The notes: a model not told the origin generated them from the letters alone. 64,000 nucleotides of DNA from Nocardia panacis (GCF_003598715.1 NZ_QZFU01000019.1:62001-126000), one strand, 5' to 3'. Positions 51,365 to 60,379 are shown, numbered from the stretch's first letter. Numbers and translations: made by a program.

Positions 51365-52732
51365 ATGACGCTCCCGAATGGCTTGACACAGGAGGCGGCC
51401 GGGCAAGCGGCGGCCCGCGCCTACGAACTGGATCGACGCCACGTATTCCATTCGTGGTCGGCCCAGAAGGCACTCACACCGATGGTGATCACGGCGGCCC
51501 AGGGCTGCTACGTGTGGGACGGCGCGGGGCATCGACTGCTGGATTTCTCCTCGCAGCTGGTGAATACCAATATCGGCCACCAGCATCCGAAGGTGATCGC
51601 GGCCATCCAGGAACAGGCCGCCAAGCTGTGCACGGTCGCACCGCAGCATGCCAATGACGCGCGCTCGGAGGCGGCGCGGCTGATCGCCGAGCGCACACCG
51701 GGCGAGTTGAACCGCGTCTTCTTCACCAATGGCGGCGCGGAGGCGGTGGAGCACGCGGTGCGGATGGCGCGGCTGCACACCGGTCGGTACAAGGTGCTCT
51801 CGCGGTATCGCTCCTACCACGGCGGCACCGAGACGGCGGTCAATCTGACCGGCGACCCGCGCCGCTGGCCCAGCGATCACGGCAATGCCGGGACGGTGCA
51901 TTTCTTCGGACCGTTCCTGTATCGGTCGCAGTTCCACGCGAGCACCGAGGCCGAGGAGTGCGAGCGGGCGCTGGCCCATCTCGAGCAGACCATTCTGTTC
52001 GAGGGTCCGCAGACCATCGCGGCCATTGTGCTGGAATCGATTCCGGGGACGGCGGGCATCATGGTTCCGCCGCCGGGTTATCTGGCCGGGGTGCGCGAGC
52101 TTTGCGACCGGCACGGGATCGTATTCATCGCCGATGAGGTGATGGCCGGATTCGGGCGTACCGGCAAGTGGTTCGCGATCGAGCACGCGCCGGGTGTGGT
52201 GCCGGATCTGATCACCTTCGCCAAGGGCGTCAACTCCGGTTACGTCCCGCTGGGCGGGGTGGCCATCAGCCCGGATATCGCGGCGACTTTCGACGATCGA
52301 CCGTATCCGGGTGGGCTCACCTATTCCGGTCATCCGCTGGCCACGGCGGCGGCGGTCGCCACGATCACCGCCATGGCCGAGGAGCGGATCGTGGAGAACG
52401 CCGCCGAGATCGGCGCGCGGGTGCTCGGTCCGGGCCTGCACGAGCTGGCCCGGCGCCATCCCAGCATCGGCGAGGTGCGCGGGACGGGCGTGTTCTGGGC
52501 GTTGGAACTGGTGCGCGACAGGGCGACTCGCGAACCGCTCGCACCCTACGGCGGCACCAGCCCGGCCATGACCGAGGTGGTCGCCGCGGCCAAGGAGGCC
52601 GGACTGTTGCTGTTCGTCAATTTCAACCGGTTGCACGTGGTGCCGCCGTGCGTGATCGGCGAATCCGAGGCCAAAGAGGGCTTGGCGATCCTGGATCAGG
52701 TCCTGTCACTGGCCGACAAGCACACCGTCTGA
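51365..52732 (+). CDS. Class III PLP-dependent aminotransferase
   Basis: 455 aa, 25 bp after mmsA. Features of the omega-aminotransferase family: NTNIGHQHPKVIAAI, FFTNGGAEAVEHAVRMAR, SYHGGTETA, IADEVMAGFGRTG and the PLP lysine in ITFAKGVNSGYVPLG. Beta-alanine:pyruvate, taurine:pyruvate and 4-aminobutyrate are all possible donors. The pairing with mmsA favours beta-alanine or 3-aminoisobutyrate. Confidence 0.9.
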   Translation: MTLPNGLTQEAAGQAAARAYELDRRHVFHSWSAQKALTPMVITAAQGCYVWDGAGHRLLDFSSQLVNTNIGHQHPKVIAAIQEQAAKLCTVAPQHANDARSEAARLIAERTPGELNRVFFTNGGAEAVEHAVRMARLHTGRYKVLSRYRSYHGGTETAVNLTGDPRRWPSDHGNAGTVHFFGPFLYRSQFHASTEAEECERALAHLEQTILFEGPQTIAAIVLESIPGTAGIMVPPPGYLAGVRELCDRHGIVFIADEVMAGFGRTGKWFAIEHAPGVVPDLITFAKGVNSGYVPLGGVAISPDIAATFDDRPYPGGLTYSGHPLATAAAVATITAMAEERIVENAAEIGARVLGPGLHELARRHPSIGEVRGTGVFWALELVRDRATREPLAPYGGTSPAMTEVVAAAKEAGLLLFVNFNRLHVVPPCVIGESEAKEGLAILDQVLSLADKHTV

Positions 52733-52740
52733 TCCGAAAG

Positions 52741-52776
52741 GACCGGCCCCGTGGCGAATTCGCCACGGGGCCGGTC
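52741..52776 (+). terminator. Perfect 36-bp palindrome after the aminotransferase
   Basis: Two 18-base arms, GACCGGCCCCGTGGCGAA and its exact complement, meet at a central GAATTC. It lies 8 bp after the stop codon and should fold into a very stable hairpin, a terminator for the mmsA operon. Confidence 0.85.
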
Positions 52777-52830
52777 GCATTGCTTCGGGCGGGCGGGAAT
52801 GTCGGCCGATTCGCGCACGTTCGCCGTGAG

Positions 52831-53244
52831 GTGACGACTACCGCAGTGCTCTCCGACAAACTCAAGAAGTACATCGACGACGAGAAGGTCTTCGCCTCGA
52901 TCGCGACCATCGGCCCGGACGGGCTGCCCCATGTGAAGGTCATCTGGGTGGTCCGCGAAGGGGACGACCTGATCTATTCGACGCTCGCGAGCCGCCAGCA
53001 GGGCCGCAATCTCGCGCGCGATCCCAGGGCCACCGTGCTCATCACCCATGCCGAGGATCCGTATCTGTTCGCCGAGATCCGCGGCACCGTGACCCTGTCG
53101 CCCGATCCCGAGCGAAAGCTGCCGGAGGAACTCAGCCTCAAGTACACCGGGCAGTCCTATGCCGAGCTGCGTCCGGATTCGGTCGGCGAGACCGACCGCG
53201 TCATAGTCCGGATCACCCCGCAGAAGGTGCTCGGCGAGTTCTGA
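52831..53244 (+). CDS. PPOX-class (split-barrel) F420/FMN-dependent protein
   Basis: 137 aa from GTG (VTTTAVLSDKLKKYID). The split beta-barrel family shows FASIATIGPDGLPHVKVIWV, IYSTLASRQQGRNLARDPR and VLITHAEDPYLFAEIRGTV in order (parts given). Actinobacterial members bind F420 or FMN and reduce diverse substrates. It converges on efpA, with 12 bp between the stops. Confidence 0.87.
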   Translation: MTTTAVLSDKLKKYIDDEKVFASIATIGPDGLPHVKVIWVVREGDDLIYSTLASRQQGRNLARDPRATVLITHAEDPYLFAEIRGTVTLSPDPERKLPEELSLKYTGQSYAELRPDSVGETDRVIVRITPQKVLGEF

Positions 53245-53256
53245 ATGCCGAGAGGC

Positions 53257-54741
53257 TCAACCCTGTTGGGCCTCTTTCTCGGCATGCTGCGCCTCGACCA
53301 ATTGGGCCGGGGTGTAGCGCAGGGTCAGCACCACGAAGCCGATGATGATCGCGCCGATGGCGCAGAACAGCAGCACCAGCGTGTATCCGTCGCCGAGAGC
53401 GGCCAATTCGCTGCCGTCCATCTGCGAGACCTTGCGGTCGGTGTGCCCGCCGAGGGACAGGGTGCGGGAGGCGGCCACCGGGGTGAGCACGCCGATGGCC
53501 AGCGGGGTGCCGAGATTCATCAGCATCTGCCCGACCGCCGAGAGCGGCCCCACCTCCGAGACGGGCACGCCGACCAGCAGGCACAGCGGCCCGATGACGA
53601 TCACCATGCCGATACCGAAGCCGATGCCGATGAGCAGCACCAGCAGCGTCGTGTAGGCGACACCGCCGGTGAGTGTCGACCCGTAGAGCAGGCCGCCGGT
53701 GAGCACCGCCGCCGCCGTGGCCAGCAGCCAGCGCGGCTGGATCCACAGCACCGCCTTGGCTCCGACGGCGGTGCCGATCCCCGCGCCGACGGTGAACGGC
53801 AGACAGGCCAGTCCGGCCATCATCGGGCTGTAGCCGATGACGTTCTGCAGGAACAGCGCCACGAAGTAGGTCATGGCGCCCAGGACGCCCGAGCCGAAGA
53901 ACAGCGCGATGAAGGTGGCCACCCGGTCCCGATCGCTGAACAGCGACCACGGCAGCAGCGGGCTCTCCACATAGCGTTCGGCGAAGATGAACACGATCAG
54001 CAGTACGAGTCCGCCGACCAGCGACCCGATGATCACCGGACTGCCCCAACCCATCTCCGGCCCCTCGGTGGCCCCGAAGACGATCGCCGCGCAGGCGGCG
54101 GTGCCGAGCACCGCGCCGATCACATCCAGCGTCACCCGGTGGTGGGCGGTATCGCGAAGTTTGAAGATCGCGCCGAGGATGATGAGCAGGCCGATCGGCA
54201 CGTTGATCCAGAAGATCCAGCGCCAGCCCACCTGGGTGAGCGCGCCGCCGATGACGAGTCCGCCGACCGAGCCGATCCCGGCCATGGATCCGAAGATCGC
54301 GACGGCCTGATTGCGCACCGGCCCCGGCGGGAAGGTGCTCACCACCAGGGCCATCGCGGTGGGGGCGGCGATGGCGGCCCCGGTGCCCTGGAAGGCGCGC
54401 GCGGCGATGAGCATGGCCTCGTTCTGCGCGAAACCGCAGGCCAGCGAGGCGAGGGTGAACAGGGTGACACCCACGATGAGCATGCGTTTTCGGCCGTAGG
54501 CATCGCCTAGTCGACCGCCGAGCAGCAGCAGACCTGCGAAGGTCAAACCATAGGCGGTGACCATCCAGGCACTGCCGGAACTGGACAGACCCATCTCCGC
54601 CTGGAGGCGGGGCAGGGCCAGGATGACGACGCTGCCGTCGAGCACCACCATGAGCTGCAGCCCGCTCAATACAAGGATGGCGAGGCCGAAAGCCCGCCGC
54701 GTCACCGGATACTGCGCCGTCGCAGCGGGATTCTGGAGCAC
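53257..54741 (-). CDS. efpA: MFS drug/lipid exporter EfpA (DHA2, 14 helices)
   Basis: 494 aa. The DHA2 signature LDGSVVILALPRLQAEMGL and loop GGRLGDAYGRKRMLIVG are visible, with 14 predicted helices and motif C region GSMAGIGSVGGLVIGGAL. Position next to cysG and proS matches Rv2846c EfpA, an essential exporter linked to drug tolerance and lipid export. A TACAGT hexamer lies 8 nt before the GTG start. Confidence 0.93.
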   Translation of the reverse strand: MLQNPAATAQYPVTRRAFGLAILVLSGLQLMVVLDGSVVILALPRLQAEMGLSSSGSAWMVTAYGLTFAGLLLLGGRLGDAYGRKRMLIVGVTLFTLASLACGFAQNEAMLIAARAFQGTGAAIAAPTAMALVVSTFPPGPVRNQAVAIFGSMAGIGSVGGLVIGGALTQVGWRWIFWINVPIGLLIILGAIFKLRDTAHHRVTLDVIGAVLGTAACAAIVFGATEGPEMGWGSPVIIGSLVGGLVLLIVFIFAERYVESPLLPWSLFSDRDRVATFIALFFGSGVLGAMTYFVALFLQNVIGYSPMMAGLACLPFTVGAGIGTAVGAKAVLWIQPRWLLATAAAVLTGGLLYGSTLTGGVAYTTLLVLLIGIGFGIGMVIVIGPLCLLVGVPVSEVGPLSAVGQMLMNLGTPLAIGVLTPVAASRTLSLGGHTDRKVSQMDGSELAALGDGYTLVLLFCAIGAIIIGFVVLTLRYTPAQLVEAQHAEKEAQQG

Positions 54742-54854
54742 AGGGAGAAACTGTAATTGATGACCCCTATGGGTCCCCGCCGCACCGTACCGCTGCCGGG
54801 GCGTCGGGGTCGACCGAATATGCGCGCTGCGGCCGGGCGGCGCCGAATTCGACT

Positions 54855-56105
54855 TCAGGCCGGTGGTTCGGCGGTGAATCCGGCGGTCGGCCCGATGACG
54901 ATGATGGCGGGCGGGCGAATGCCCTCGGCCCGAACCCGCTCGGCCACCGTGGCGAGATCCGCGCGCAGCACCCGCTGGGTGCGCAGCGTGCCCTCCTGGA
55001 TGACGGTGGCCGGGGTGTCGGCGGGGCGACCGCCCGCGAGCAGGGCGGCGGCGAACTGTTCGATCCGCTCGACGGCCATCATGAGCACCAGGGTGCCGCG
55101 CAGCCGTGCCAACGCGGGCCAGTCCACCAGCGAATCCGGATGATCCGGTGCGACATGCCCACTGACCACTACGAATTCATGCGTGATGCCGCGATGGGTG
55201 ACCGGAATGCCCGCGGCGGCGGGCACCGCGATGGGACTGGTGACGCCCGGCACCACCGTCACCGGGATTCCGGCCGCGACGCAGGCCGCCAATTCCTCGT
55301 GGCCCCGGCCGAAGACGTAGGGGTCGCCGCCCTTGAGCCGCACCACGAATTTTCCGGCCCGCGCGCCCTCGATGAGCGCGGTATTGATCGCCTCCTGCGC
55401 CATGGCGCGGCCGTAGGGGATCTTGGCGGCGTCGACGATCTCGACCTCGGGTCCGAGTTCGGCCAGCAGTTCCGGCGGGGCGAGCCGATCCGCCACCACC
55501 AGATCGGCGCGGGCCAGCATTCTGCGGCCGCGCACGGTGATCAGGTCCGGGTCACCGGGACCGCCGCCGACGAGGGCAACACCGGGGGCGGCGGGCGTCG
55601 AATCCTCGCTCACCACACCGGATTGCAGCGCCTCGAGCAGGGCATTGCGCACCGAGGCCGAGCGGCGGTGCGCTCCGCCCGCGAGCACGCCGAGGGTGAG
55701 GCCGTCGTAGCGGGCGGTCGCGGGGGTCACGGCGGTGCCCAGGCGGGCAACGTCGGCGCGCACACAGAACACCCGCCTGCGGGTCGCCTCCGCGACAACC
55801 GCCGCATTGGTCTCCGGTTCATTCGTGCAGGCGATGGCATACCAGGCACCGTCCAGATCGCCGTCCGCGTAGGCGCGCAGGTGCACGGTCAGTTGTCCCG
55901 AGGTCGCCATACCCTCCACGGCCGGGGTGACTTCCCGACTGATGACGTGCACCTCGGCCCCCGAGGCGAGGAGCAGCCCCAACCTGCGCTGGGCCACCGT
56001 GCCGCCGCCGACCACGACGACCCTGCGCCCGACGAGATCGAGCCCGACCAGGTAATTGGGGTCGCCCGCGACGGGTTCGGCACTGGTGTCTGAGGTTGTC
56101 GGCAC
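54855..56105 (-). CDS. cysG: Multifunctional siroheme synthase
   Basis: 416 aa, matching Rv2847c. The N-terminal part (about 1-165) is the precorrin-2 dehydrogenase/ferrochelatase with VVVVGGGTVAQRRLGLLL and the NAD site. The C-terminal part (about 170-416) is uroporphyrinogen-III C-methyltransferase with ALVGGGPGDPDLITVRG, VRLKGGDPYVFGRGHEE and PVTVVPGVTSP. It supplies siroheme for sulfite and nitrite reductases, and precorrin-2 to the nearby cob genes. Confidence 0.95.
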   Translation of the reverse strand: MPTTSDTSAEPVAGDPNYLVGLDLVGRRVVVVGGGTVAQRRLGLLLASGAEVHVISREVTPAVEGMATSGQLTVHLRAYADGDLDGAWYAIACTNEPETNAAVVAEATRRRVFCVRADVARLGTAVTPATARYDGLTLGVLAGGAHRRSASVRNALLEALQSGVVSEDSTPAAPGVALVGGGPGDPDLITVRGRRMLARADLVVADRLAPPELLAELGPEVEIVDAAKIPYGRAMAQEAINTALIEGARAGKFVVRLKGGDPYVFGRGHEELAACVAAGIPVTVVPGVTSPIAVPAAAGIPVTHRGITHEFVVVSGHVAPDHPDSLVDWPALARLRGTLVLMMAVERIEQFAAALLAGGRPADTPATVIQEGTLRTQRVLRADLATVAERVRAEGIRPPAIIVIGPTAGFTAEPPA

Positions 56106-56185
56106 AGTTCAGCAGCGTACGGGACCTGATTGTCCGCTATCGACGCCGCCGGTCGCCGGTATCCCTCGAGGCAGGCATCGCCTCG

Positions 56186-56251
56186 CCCCCATGCCCTCCG
56201 GGCATTCCGCACCATCCGCGCGAAGTACGGAATGCCCGCAAGCCATGGGGG
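56186..56251. repeat. Compound inverted repeat upstream of cysG
   Basis: CCCCCATG (56186-56193) pairs with CATGGGGG (56244-56251). GGGCATTCCG (56200-56209) pairs with CGGAATGCCC (56228-56237). The internal loops are 6 nt on each side and the terminal loop 18 nt. It lies 80 bp before the cysG start. It may be a leader structure or a miniature mobile repeat. Confidence 0.65.
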
Positions 56252-56417
56252 ACAGCGTATTTGCCGACCTTCACCAAACCCGACAACCCATTCGTCACTG
56301 ACGGTAGCGAGCGGGTCGGCGTTGGGGCCTCCAGGAAAGCACCCATTTCGGGTCATCCCGGAGAGTGAGCGCGGAGGACCGAAAGTCGATGCTCGAAGGC
56401 GACGAAAGCACGCGAAC

Positions 56418-56441
56418 GCGCCCCGGCGGTCGCCGGGGCGC
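56418..56441 (-). terminator. Terminator hairpin of the DoxX-like gene
   Basis: GCGCCCCGGC and GCCGGGGCGC with a 4-nt loop, 12 bp after the stop of the gene at 56454. Confidence 0.75.
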
Positions 56442-56453
56442 GGTGGCGCACGC

Positions 56454-57803
56454 TCAGTGCGAGTCGGGTGCTTCCTGGGTCCAGTGGAAGCCGCGGCTGC
56501 GCTGTGGGAACGAGTTCGGATCCTTGTAGTCCAGTGTCAGCCGCGCGGGCCGACCTTCGATATCGCCGCGCAGGACGAGCCTGTCCTTCGCGGGCTGTTC
56601 GTAGGTGAACTTCGCCAGCAGGGGCGGTACGGCGTCCCTGCTCTCGGGCAATTTCGAAAGGGTCAGCGTGTGCGCCTCGGTGTCCACCTGCGCCTGCACC
56701 GGAACGAACGAATCGTCCATGCGCTGATAGGCATTCGCCTTGGCTCGGTCGAAGACCAGTCGCCGCCACCGCTCGGTGTCGGTGAGCAGCGGCGGGTGCA
56801 CCGCGCCGTCGACCTCGAATTCGGCGACATTCCAGATGCCGTACAGCGGCGGGGTGGGCGCGCCATTGCCGTATGCGCCGTAGTCCTCCACGCCGACCAT
56901 GACGCGGCCCGCCGTGACCCACAACCCGACCAGCACGCCCACCGCGACGACGATGCGGTTCACCTGAGGCGAACGCGAGAGCGGCGGTTGGGTCACCGGG
57001 TCCGAAGGGCGTTGCAGCACCAGCACATTCGCCAAACGCCGAGCCTGGGGGGCGAGCAGCAGCAGCGACATCAGCAGCAAGGTGAACGAGTGGATCTTGA
57101 CCGGAACGTCGAAGGTCATGTTCAGGATCCAGATCTGGGCCAGGCAGAGCGCGCTCAACAGCGCGCCCGCGGTGGCCGTGCGCGGCACGAACAGCAGCAG
57201 TCCGGCCGTGGCTTCGGCGATGCCGAGCAGGATCTCATACACCGGCGAGGAACCGACCTGGCCCCACAGCACTTCCAGCGGACCCATATTGCCGTAGGGC
57301 GTGAGCAGCGCCGTCAGCGAAGGCAGCGGCATCTGGTTCGGGAAGACCTTCGTCATCGCGTACCAGAGCATCTGACCGCCGAGGCACCAGCGGATCACCA
57401 CTAGGAACCAGGCGTTGAGCGTGCGGTATTCGGTGCGACGGCGATCCAGAGCCGTCCAGATTCCGGCCGCGAGGACCGCGATGAGCAGCGCGGTGCCGAT
57501 CATCACCCAGATGGCGGATTGATCGCCGCTGCCATTCAGGTGCAGGACCGTGTCGACCCCGAATATGTTGCGACCAACCCAGCCCGTGACCGGCTCCGCG
57601 AACCGCATCTGCCAGATCACCGCGTCGCGCGGCAGCAGATCGGCCAATGGTCCGACGAAGGCGATCAGGATCTGCGCGAACAACAGGCAGTAGAGCCCGA
57701 AGTAGACGAAGGAAAAGCGAAAGGCTATCCGCGTCAAGGGATGCCATCCCGCGAGGGTCTGCGCCGAGGGCCGGGTCTCGGGCGCGTCGACGATGGTGCT
57801 CAC
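56454..57803 (-). CDS. DoxX-like multispanning membrane protein
   Basis: 449 aa. Seven or so membrane helices (about 25-300) are followed by an extracytoplasmic or cytoplasmic beta-rich domain of about 140 residues. The helical part has DoxX-type features: IRWCLGGQMLWYAMTKVFPNQ (in part) and GIAEATAGLLLFVPRTATAGALL. The C-terminal DGAVHPPLLTDTERWRRLVF resembles domains attached to DoxX in related actinobacteria and Bacteroidetes. Function unknown, perhaps redox stress. Confidence 0.8.
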   Translation of the reverse strand: MSTIVDAPETRPSAQTLAGWHPLTRIAFRFSFVYFGLYCLLFAQILIAFVGPLADLLPRDAVIWQMRFAEPVTGWVGRNIFGVDTVLHLNGSGDQSAIWVMIGTALLIAVLAAGIWTALDRRRTEYRTLNAWFLVVIRWCLGGQMLWYAMTKVFPNQMPLPSLTALLTPYGNMGPLEVLWGQVGSSPVYEILLGIAEATAGLLLFVPRTATAGALLSALCLAQIWILNMTFDVPVKIHSFTLLLMSLLLLAPQARRLANVLVLQRPSDPVTQPPLSRSPQVNRIVVAVGVLVGLWVTAGRVMVGVEDYGAYGNGAPTPPLYGIWNVAEFEVDGAVHPPLLTDTERWRRLVFDRAKANAYQRMDDSFVPVQAQVDTEAHTLTLSKLPESRDAVPPLLAKFTYEQPAKDRLVLRGDIEGRPARLTLDYKDPNSFPQRSRGFHWTQEAPDSH

Positions 57804-57994
57804 CAGTTCTCACTCCCTCTTTTCGATACATCGACCGTATCGAGCACCGCGCGAGGGCGCCTCCAGGCGAACCCTCGGTTCCGCCCCGGATTTCGAATCA
57901 TCCTCGAGGCGGATGCGTTCCGACGCGGCGGCGAGTACCGAGAGCCCCGGTTCCCCGCAGGTGCGGTTTACCCGGTTTCTCCCCGGCAACGAAG

Positions 57995-58008
57995 TAGAAC
58001 GCGTTACA
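57995..58008 (+). promoter_or_regulatory. KstR-type operator and -10 box
   Basis: TAGAACGCGTTACA fits the published KstR consensus TnnAACnnGTTnnA at every fixed position. Its 3' end overlaps a TACATT -10 hexamer (58005-58010), so binding would repress the phosphotransferase gene at 58040. KstR controls sterol and lipid catabolism in mycolic-acid bacteria. Confidence 0.6.
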
Positions 58009-58039
58009 TTCGCGCGAATATTCATCGCAGGAGGCACCA

Positions 58040-59206
58040 ATGGCCGACGGTCCCGACCCGGCAACCGATTCCGTACAGCTCGACGAGCCGGAACTCACCG
58101 AGCGCCGACAGCTCACCACCAGTGATCGCGACCTCGACGCCCTAGCGGGCGACCTGGCGCGCTGGCTGGCCGGACGGGTCGCGGCCGAGGACCTACCGCG
58201 CATCACCGCGCTGTCGCGACCGCAGTCGGGCGGCATGTCGAGTTCGTCGGTGCTGTTCACCGCCGAGTGGACCGCGGGCGGGCGGGCCGAGGGCGGGTCC
58301 TACGTGATTCGGATGGCGCCGGAGGCGGATTCGTTCCCCGTGTTCCAAACCTATGACCTGGCAGCGCAATACGAAGTGATGGCCGGAGTCGCCGCTGCGA
58401 GCACGATTCCGGTGCCCGAGCTGTGCTGGCTCGAGACCGGCGAGAACCCGCTCGGCACACCGTTTCTGGTGATGCGGCAGAGGGCGGGACGGGTGCCCGC
58501 CGACAATCCGCCGTATGTCTTCTTCGGCTGGCTGTTCGACGCGACGCCCGAGGAGCGCGCCCGCGTCACCGCCGCCACCGTCGACATCATCGCGCGGGTG
58601 CACGCCATCGCCGATCCGGCCCGGCGATTTCCGATCCTGACCGGCCCCGGTGACGCGCTGCGGCGCCACGTCGACGCCCAGCGCGCCTGGTACGACCGGG
58701 GTCTGGCGGCCGATGGCTACCGAATCCCCTTGCTGGAGCGCGCCTTCGACTGGCTGGAGGCGCACTGGCCTGCAGATCCCGGACCCGAGGTGCTCAACTG
58801 GGGCGATGCCCGACCCGGCAACATCATGTTCGACGGCTTGACCCCCGCCGCCGTATTGGATTGGGAGATGGCCGCACTCGGCCCGCGCGAACTCGACCTC
58901 GGCTGGGTTGTCTTCCTGCACCGTTTCTTCCAGGATATCGCCACCCGGTTCGACCAGCCGGGACTGCCCGACTTCCTGCGCCGGACCGAGGTGATCGCCG
59001 AATACGAGGCGCGGACCGGATACGCACCGCGCGATATGGACTTCTACCTCGTCTACGCCGCACTGCGCCACGGCATCGTCATGGCCAGGGTCAAGCGCCG
59101 AATGATCCATTTCGGCGAGGACACCGATGTGCCCGACCGCGACGACTACGTCATGCACCGGGCGGGGCTCGAGGCCCTGCTCGACGGAACATACGAATGG
59201 GATTGA
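58040..59206 (+). CDS. Phosphotransferase family (APH/choline-kinase fold) protein
   Basis: 388 aa, with AGGAGG 5 nt upstream. The aminoglycoside-phosphotransferase fold shows an N-lobe LSRPQSGGMSSSSVLF, the catalytic loop LNWGDARPGNIMF with Asp and Asn, and the metal Asp in AAVLDWEMAALGPRELDLG. The Trp in place of the loop His is usual in the ACAD10-like group tied to acyl-CoA metabolism. It is unlikely to be a drug-resistance enzyme. It is followed 4 bp later by an unknown gene. Confidence 0.87.
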   Translation: MADGPDPATDSVQLDEPELTERRQLTTSDRDLDALAGDLARWLAGRVAAEDLPRITALSRPQSGGMSSSSVLFTAEWTAGGRAEGGSYVIRMAPEADSFPVFQTYDLAAQYEVMAGVAAASTIPVPELCWLETGENPLGTPFLVMRQRAGRVPADNPPYVFFGWLFDATPEERARVTAATVDIIARVHAIADPARRFPILTGPGDALRRHVDAQRAWYDRGLAADGYRIPLLERAFDWLEAHWPADPGPEVLNWGDARPGNIMFDGLTPAAVLDWEMAALGPRELDLGWVVFLHRFFQDIATRFDQPGLPDFLRRTEVIAEYEARTGYAPRDMDFYLVYAALRHGIVMARVKRRMIHFGEDTDVPDRDDYVMHRAGLEALLDGTYEWD

Positions 59207-59210
59207 GCCG

Positions 59211-60305
59211 ATGCCCGCACCCCTGGACGAATACCCCATCCATCAGACACCGCTGACCATGGCCAGAGTCGCCACCAGCGACCGGAATTTCTACGACCGC
59301 AGCTATTTCAACGCCCACGATCGCGACGGCGCCTTCCTGATCACCGGACTCGGCGTCTACCCGAACCTGGGCGTCACCGACGCCTACGCCACCGTGCGGC
59401 GCGGCAATGTCCAACGCTGCGTGCGCTTCTCCGACGCGCTCGGGGCGCGCGGACTCGAACAGCGCGTCGGCGGCTACCGCGTCGAGGTGATCGAACCGCT
59501 GCGGCGGATCAGGGTCGTGTGCGAACACGACGACCTGTCCTTCGACCTGACCTGGACCGGAGCCTTCCCCGCGGTGCAGGAACAACCGCACCTCATCCTG
59601 GCAGGCGATCGGCCCATCATCGAGGCCAGCCGCTTCGCGCAAGTCGGTTCCTGGGCGGGGACTTTGACCGTCGACGGCGTGGATACCGCGATCGATCCCG
59701 CCGTCTGGACCGGAACGCGGGACCGATCCTGGGGTATCCGGCCGGTCGGCGAGGCCGAACCCGCCGGATGCGCCGCGAGCGAGGGTGCGGGCGGCTTCTG
59801 GTGGCTCTACGCGCCGCTGCGCTTCGAGGATTTCGCCGTCATCGTCATCGTTCAGGAGCAGCCCGACGGCCGCCGCACTCTCAACGACGCGACCAGGGTC
59901 TGGCCGGACGGCCGCACCGAACAGCTCGGCTGGCCGCGCGTGCACATCCGATACCGTTGCGGCACCAGGGAACCCATTGCCGCCCGACTCGAACTGACCA
60001 CCCCGGACGGCAAGCCGCTGGAAGTCGAGATCACTCCGGGTCCCGGTGTCGCACTGCACGTCGGCTGTGGCTACGGCGGCGACCCCGACTGGCAGCACGG
60101 GCAGTGGAAAGGCCGCGACTGGGTCGACTCCGCCACCTACGACCTGACCGACCCGGCCGTCGCCGGACGCCTCCCCTACGGAGTCACCGACTACATCGCG
60201 CGCGCCCGCTGCGGTGATGCCGAGGGGTGGGGTCTGTTCGAACATGCCGTCCTCGGCCGCCACGACCCGACCGGCTTCGCCGACTGGGGTGCTGTCGCAC
60301 CGTGA
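59211..60305 (+). CDS. Hypothetical beta-rich protein, operon partner of the phosphotransferase
   Basis: 364 aa, no recognised family motif. It is rich in Trp, Gly and beta-type segments (LITGLGVYPNLGVTDAYATV, GSWAGTLTVDGV, RTRDRSWGIRP-type GTRDRSWGIRPVG). The pattern resembles lipocalin/CrtC-like double beta-barrel proteins that bind lipids or sterols. That fold assignment is tentative. The 4-bp spacing and the KstR-type box suggest lipid or sterol metabolism. Confidence 0.75.
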   Translation: MPAPLDEYPIHQTPLTMARVATSDRNFYDRSYFNAHDRDGAFLITGLGVYPNLGVTDAYATVRRGNVQRCVRFSDALGARGLEQRVGGYRVEVIEPLRRIRVVCEHDDLSFDLTWTGAFPAVQEQPHLILAGDRPIIEASRFAQVGSWAGTLTVDGVDTAIDPAVWTGTRDRSWGIRPVGEAEPAGCAASEGAGGFWWLYAPLRFEDFAVIVIVQEQPDGRRTLNDATRVWPDGRTEQLGWPRVHIRYRCGTREPIAARLELTTPDGKPLEVEITPGPGVALHVGCGYGGDPDWQHGQWKGRDWVDSATYDLTDPAVAGRLPYGVTDYIARARCGDAEGWGLFEHAVLGRHDPTGFADWGAVAP

Positions 60306-60311
60306 TTCGCC

Positions 60312-60351
60312 CGGCCCCGGCACTGATTCCTCCGGAAGGACGCCGGGGCCG
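60312..60351 (+). terminator. Terminator-type hairpin after 59211-60305
   Basis: CGGCCCCGGC and GCCGGGGCCG, 10-bp arms with a 20-nt loop, 6 bp after the stop codon. Confidence 0.65.
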
Positions 60352-60358
60352 CAGGCCC

Positions 60359-60379
60359 GGACCCTGCGCTGCAGGGTCC
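60359..60379 (+). terminator. Second hairpin before the DUF2293 gene
   Basis: GGACCCTGC and GCAGGGTCC around a GCT loop, immediately downstream of the previous hairpin and about 25 bp before the next -10 box. It may be a tandem terminator insulating the downstream gene. Confidence 0.55.

Larger units (their letters stand above)
56106..56453. other. Intergenic region upstream of cysG
   Basis: No gene is convincing here. The region holds the compound inverted repeat at 56186-56251 and the DoxX-gene terminator at 56418-56441. A 69-codon minus-strand frame (56137-56346) runs through the inverted repeat and is more likely part of a repeat element than a protein. Cobalamin- or sulfur-riboswitch signatures were looked for and not found. 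Confidence 0.6.

Noticed and set aside
54742-56453. Cobalamin or SAM-type riboswitch near cysG/cobB
   Set aside because: No B12-box or other conserved riboswitch core was found in the leader or intergenic sequence.
58040-59206. Aminoglycoside resistance gene
   Set aside because: The fold is APH-like, but the WGDARPGN loop and KstR-type context fit the acyl-CoA-linked phosphotransferase group.
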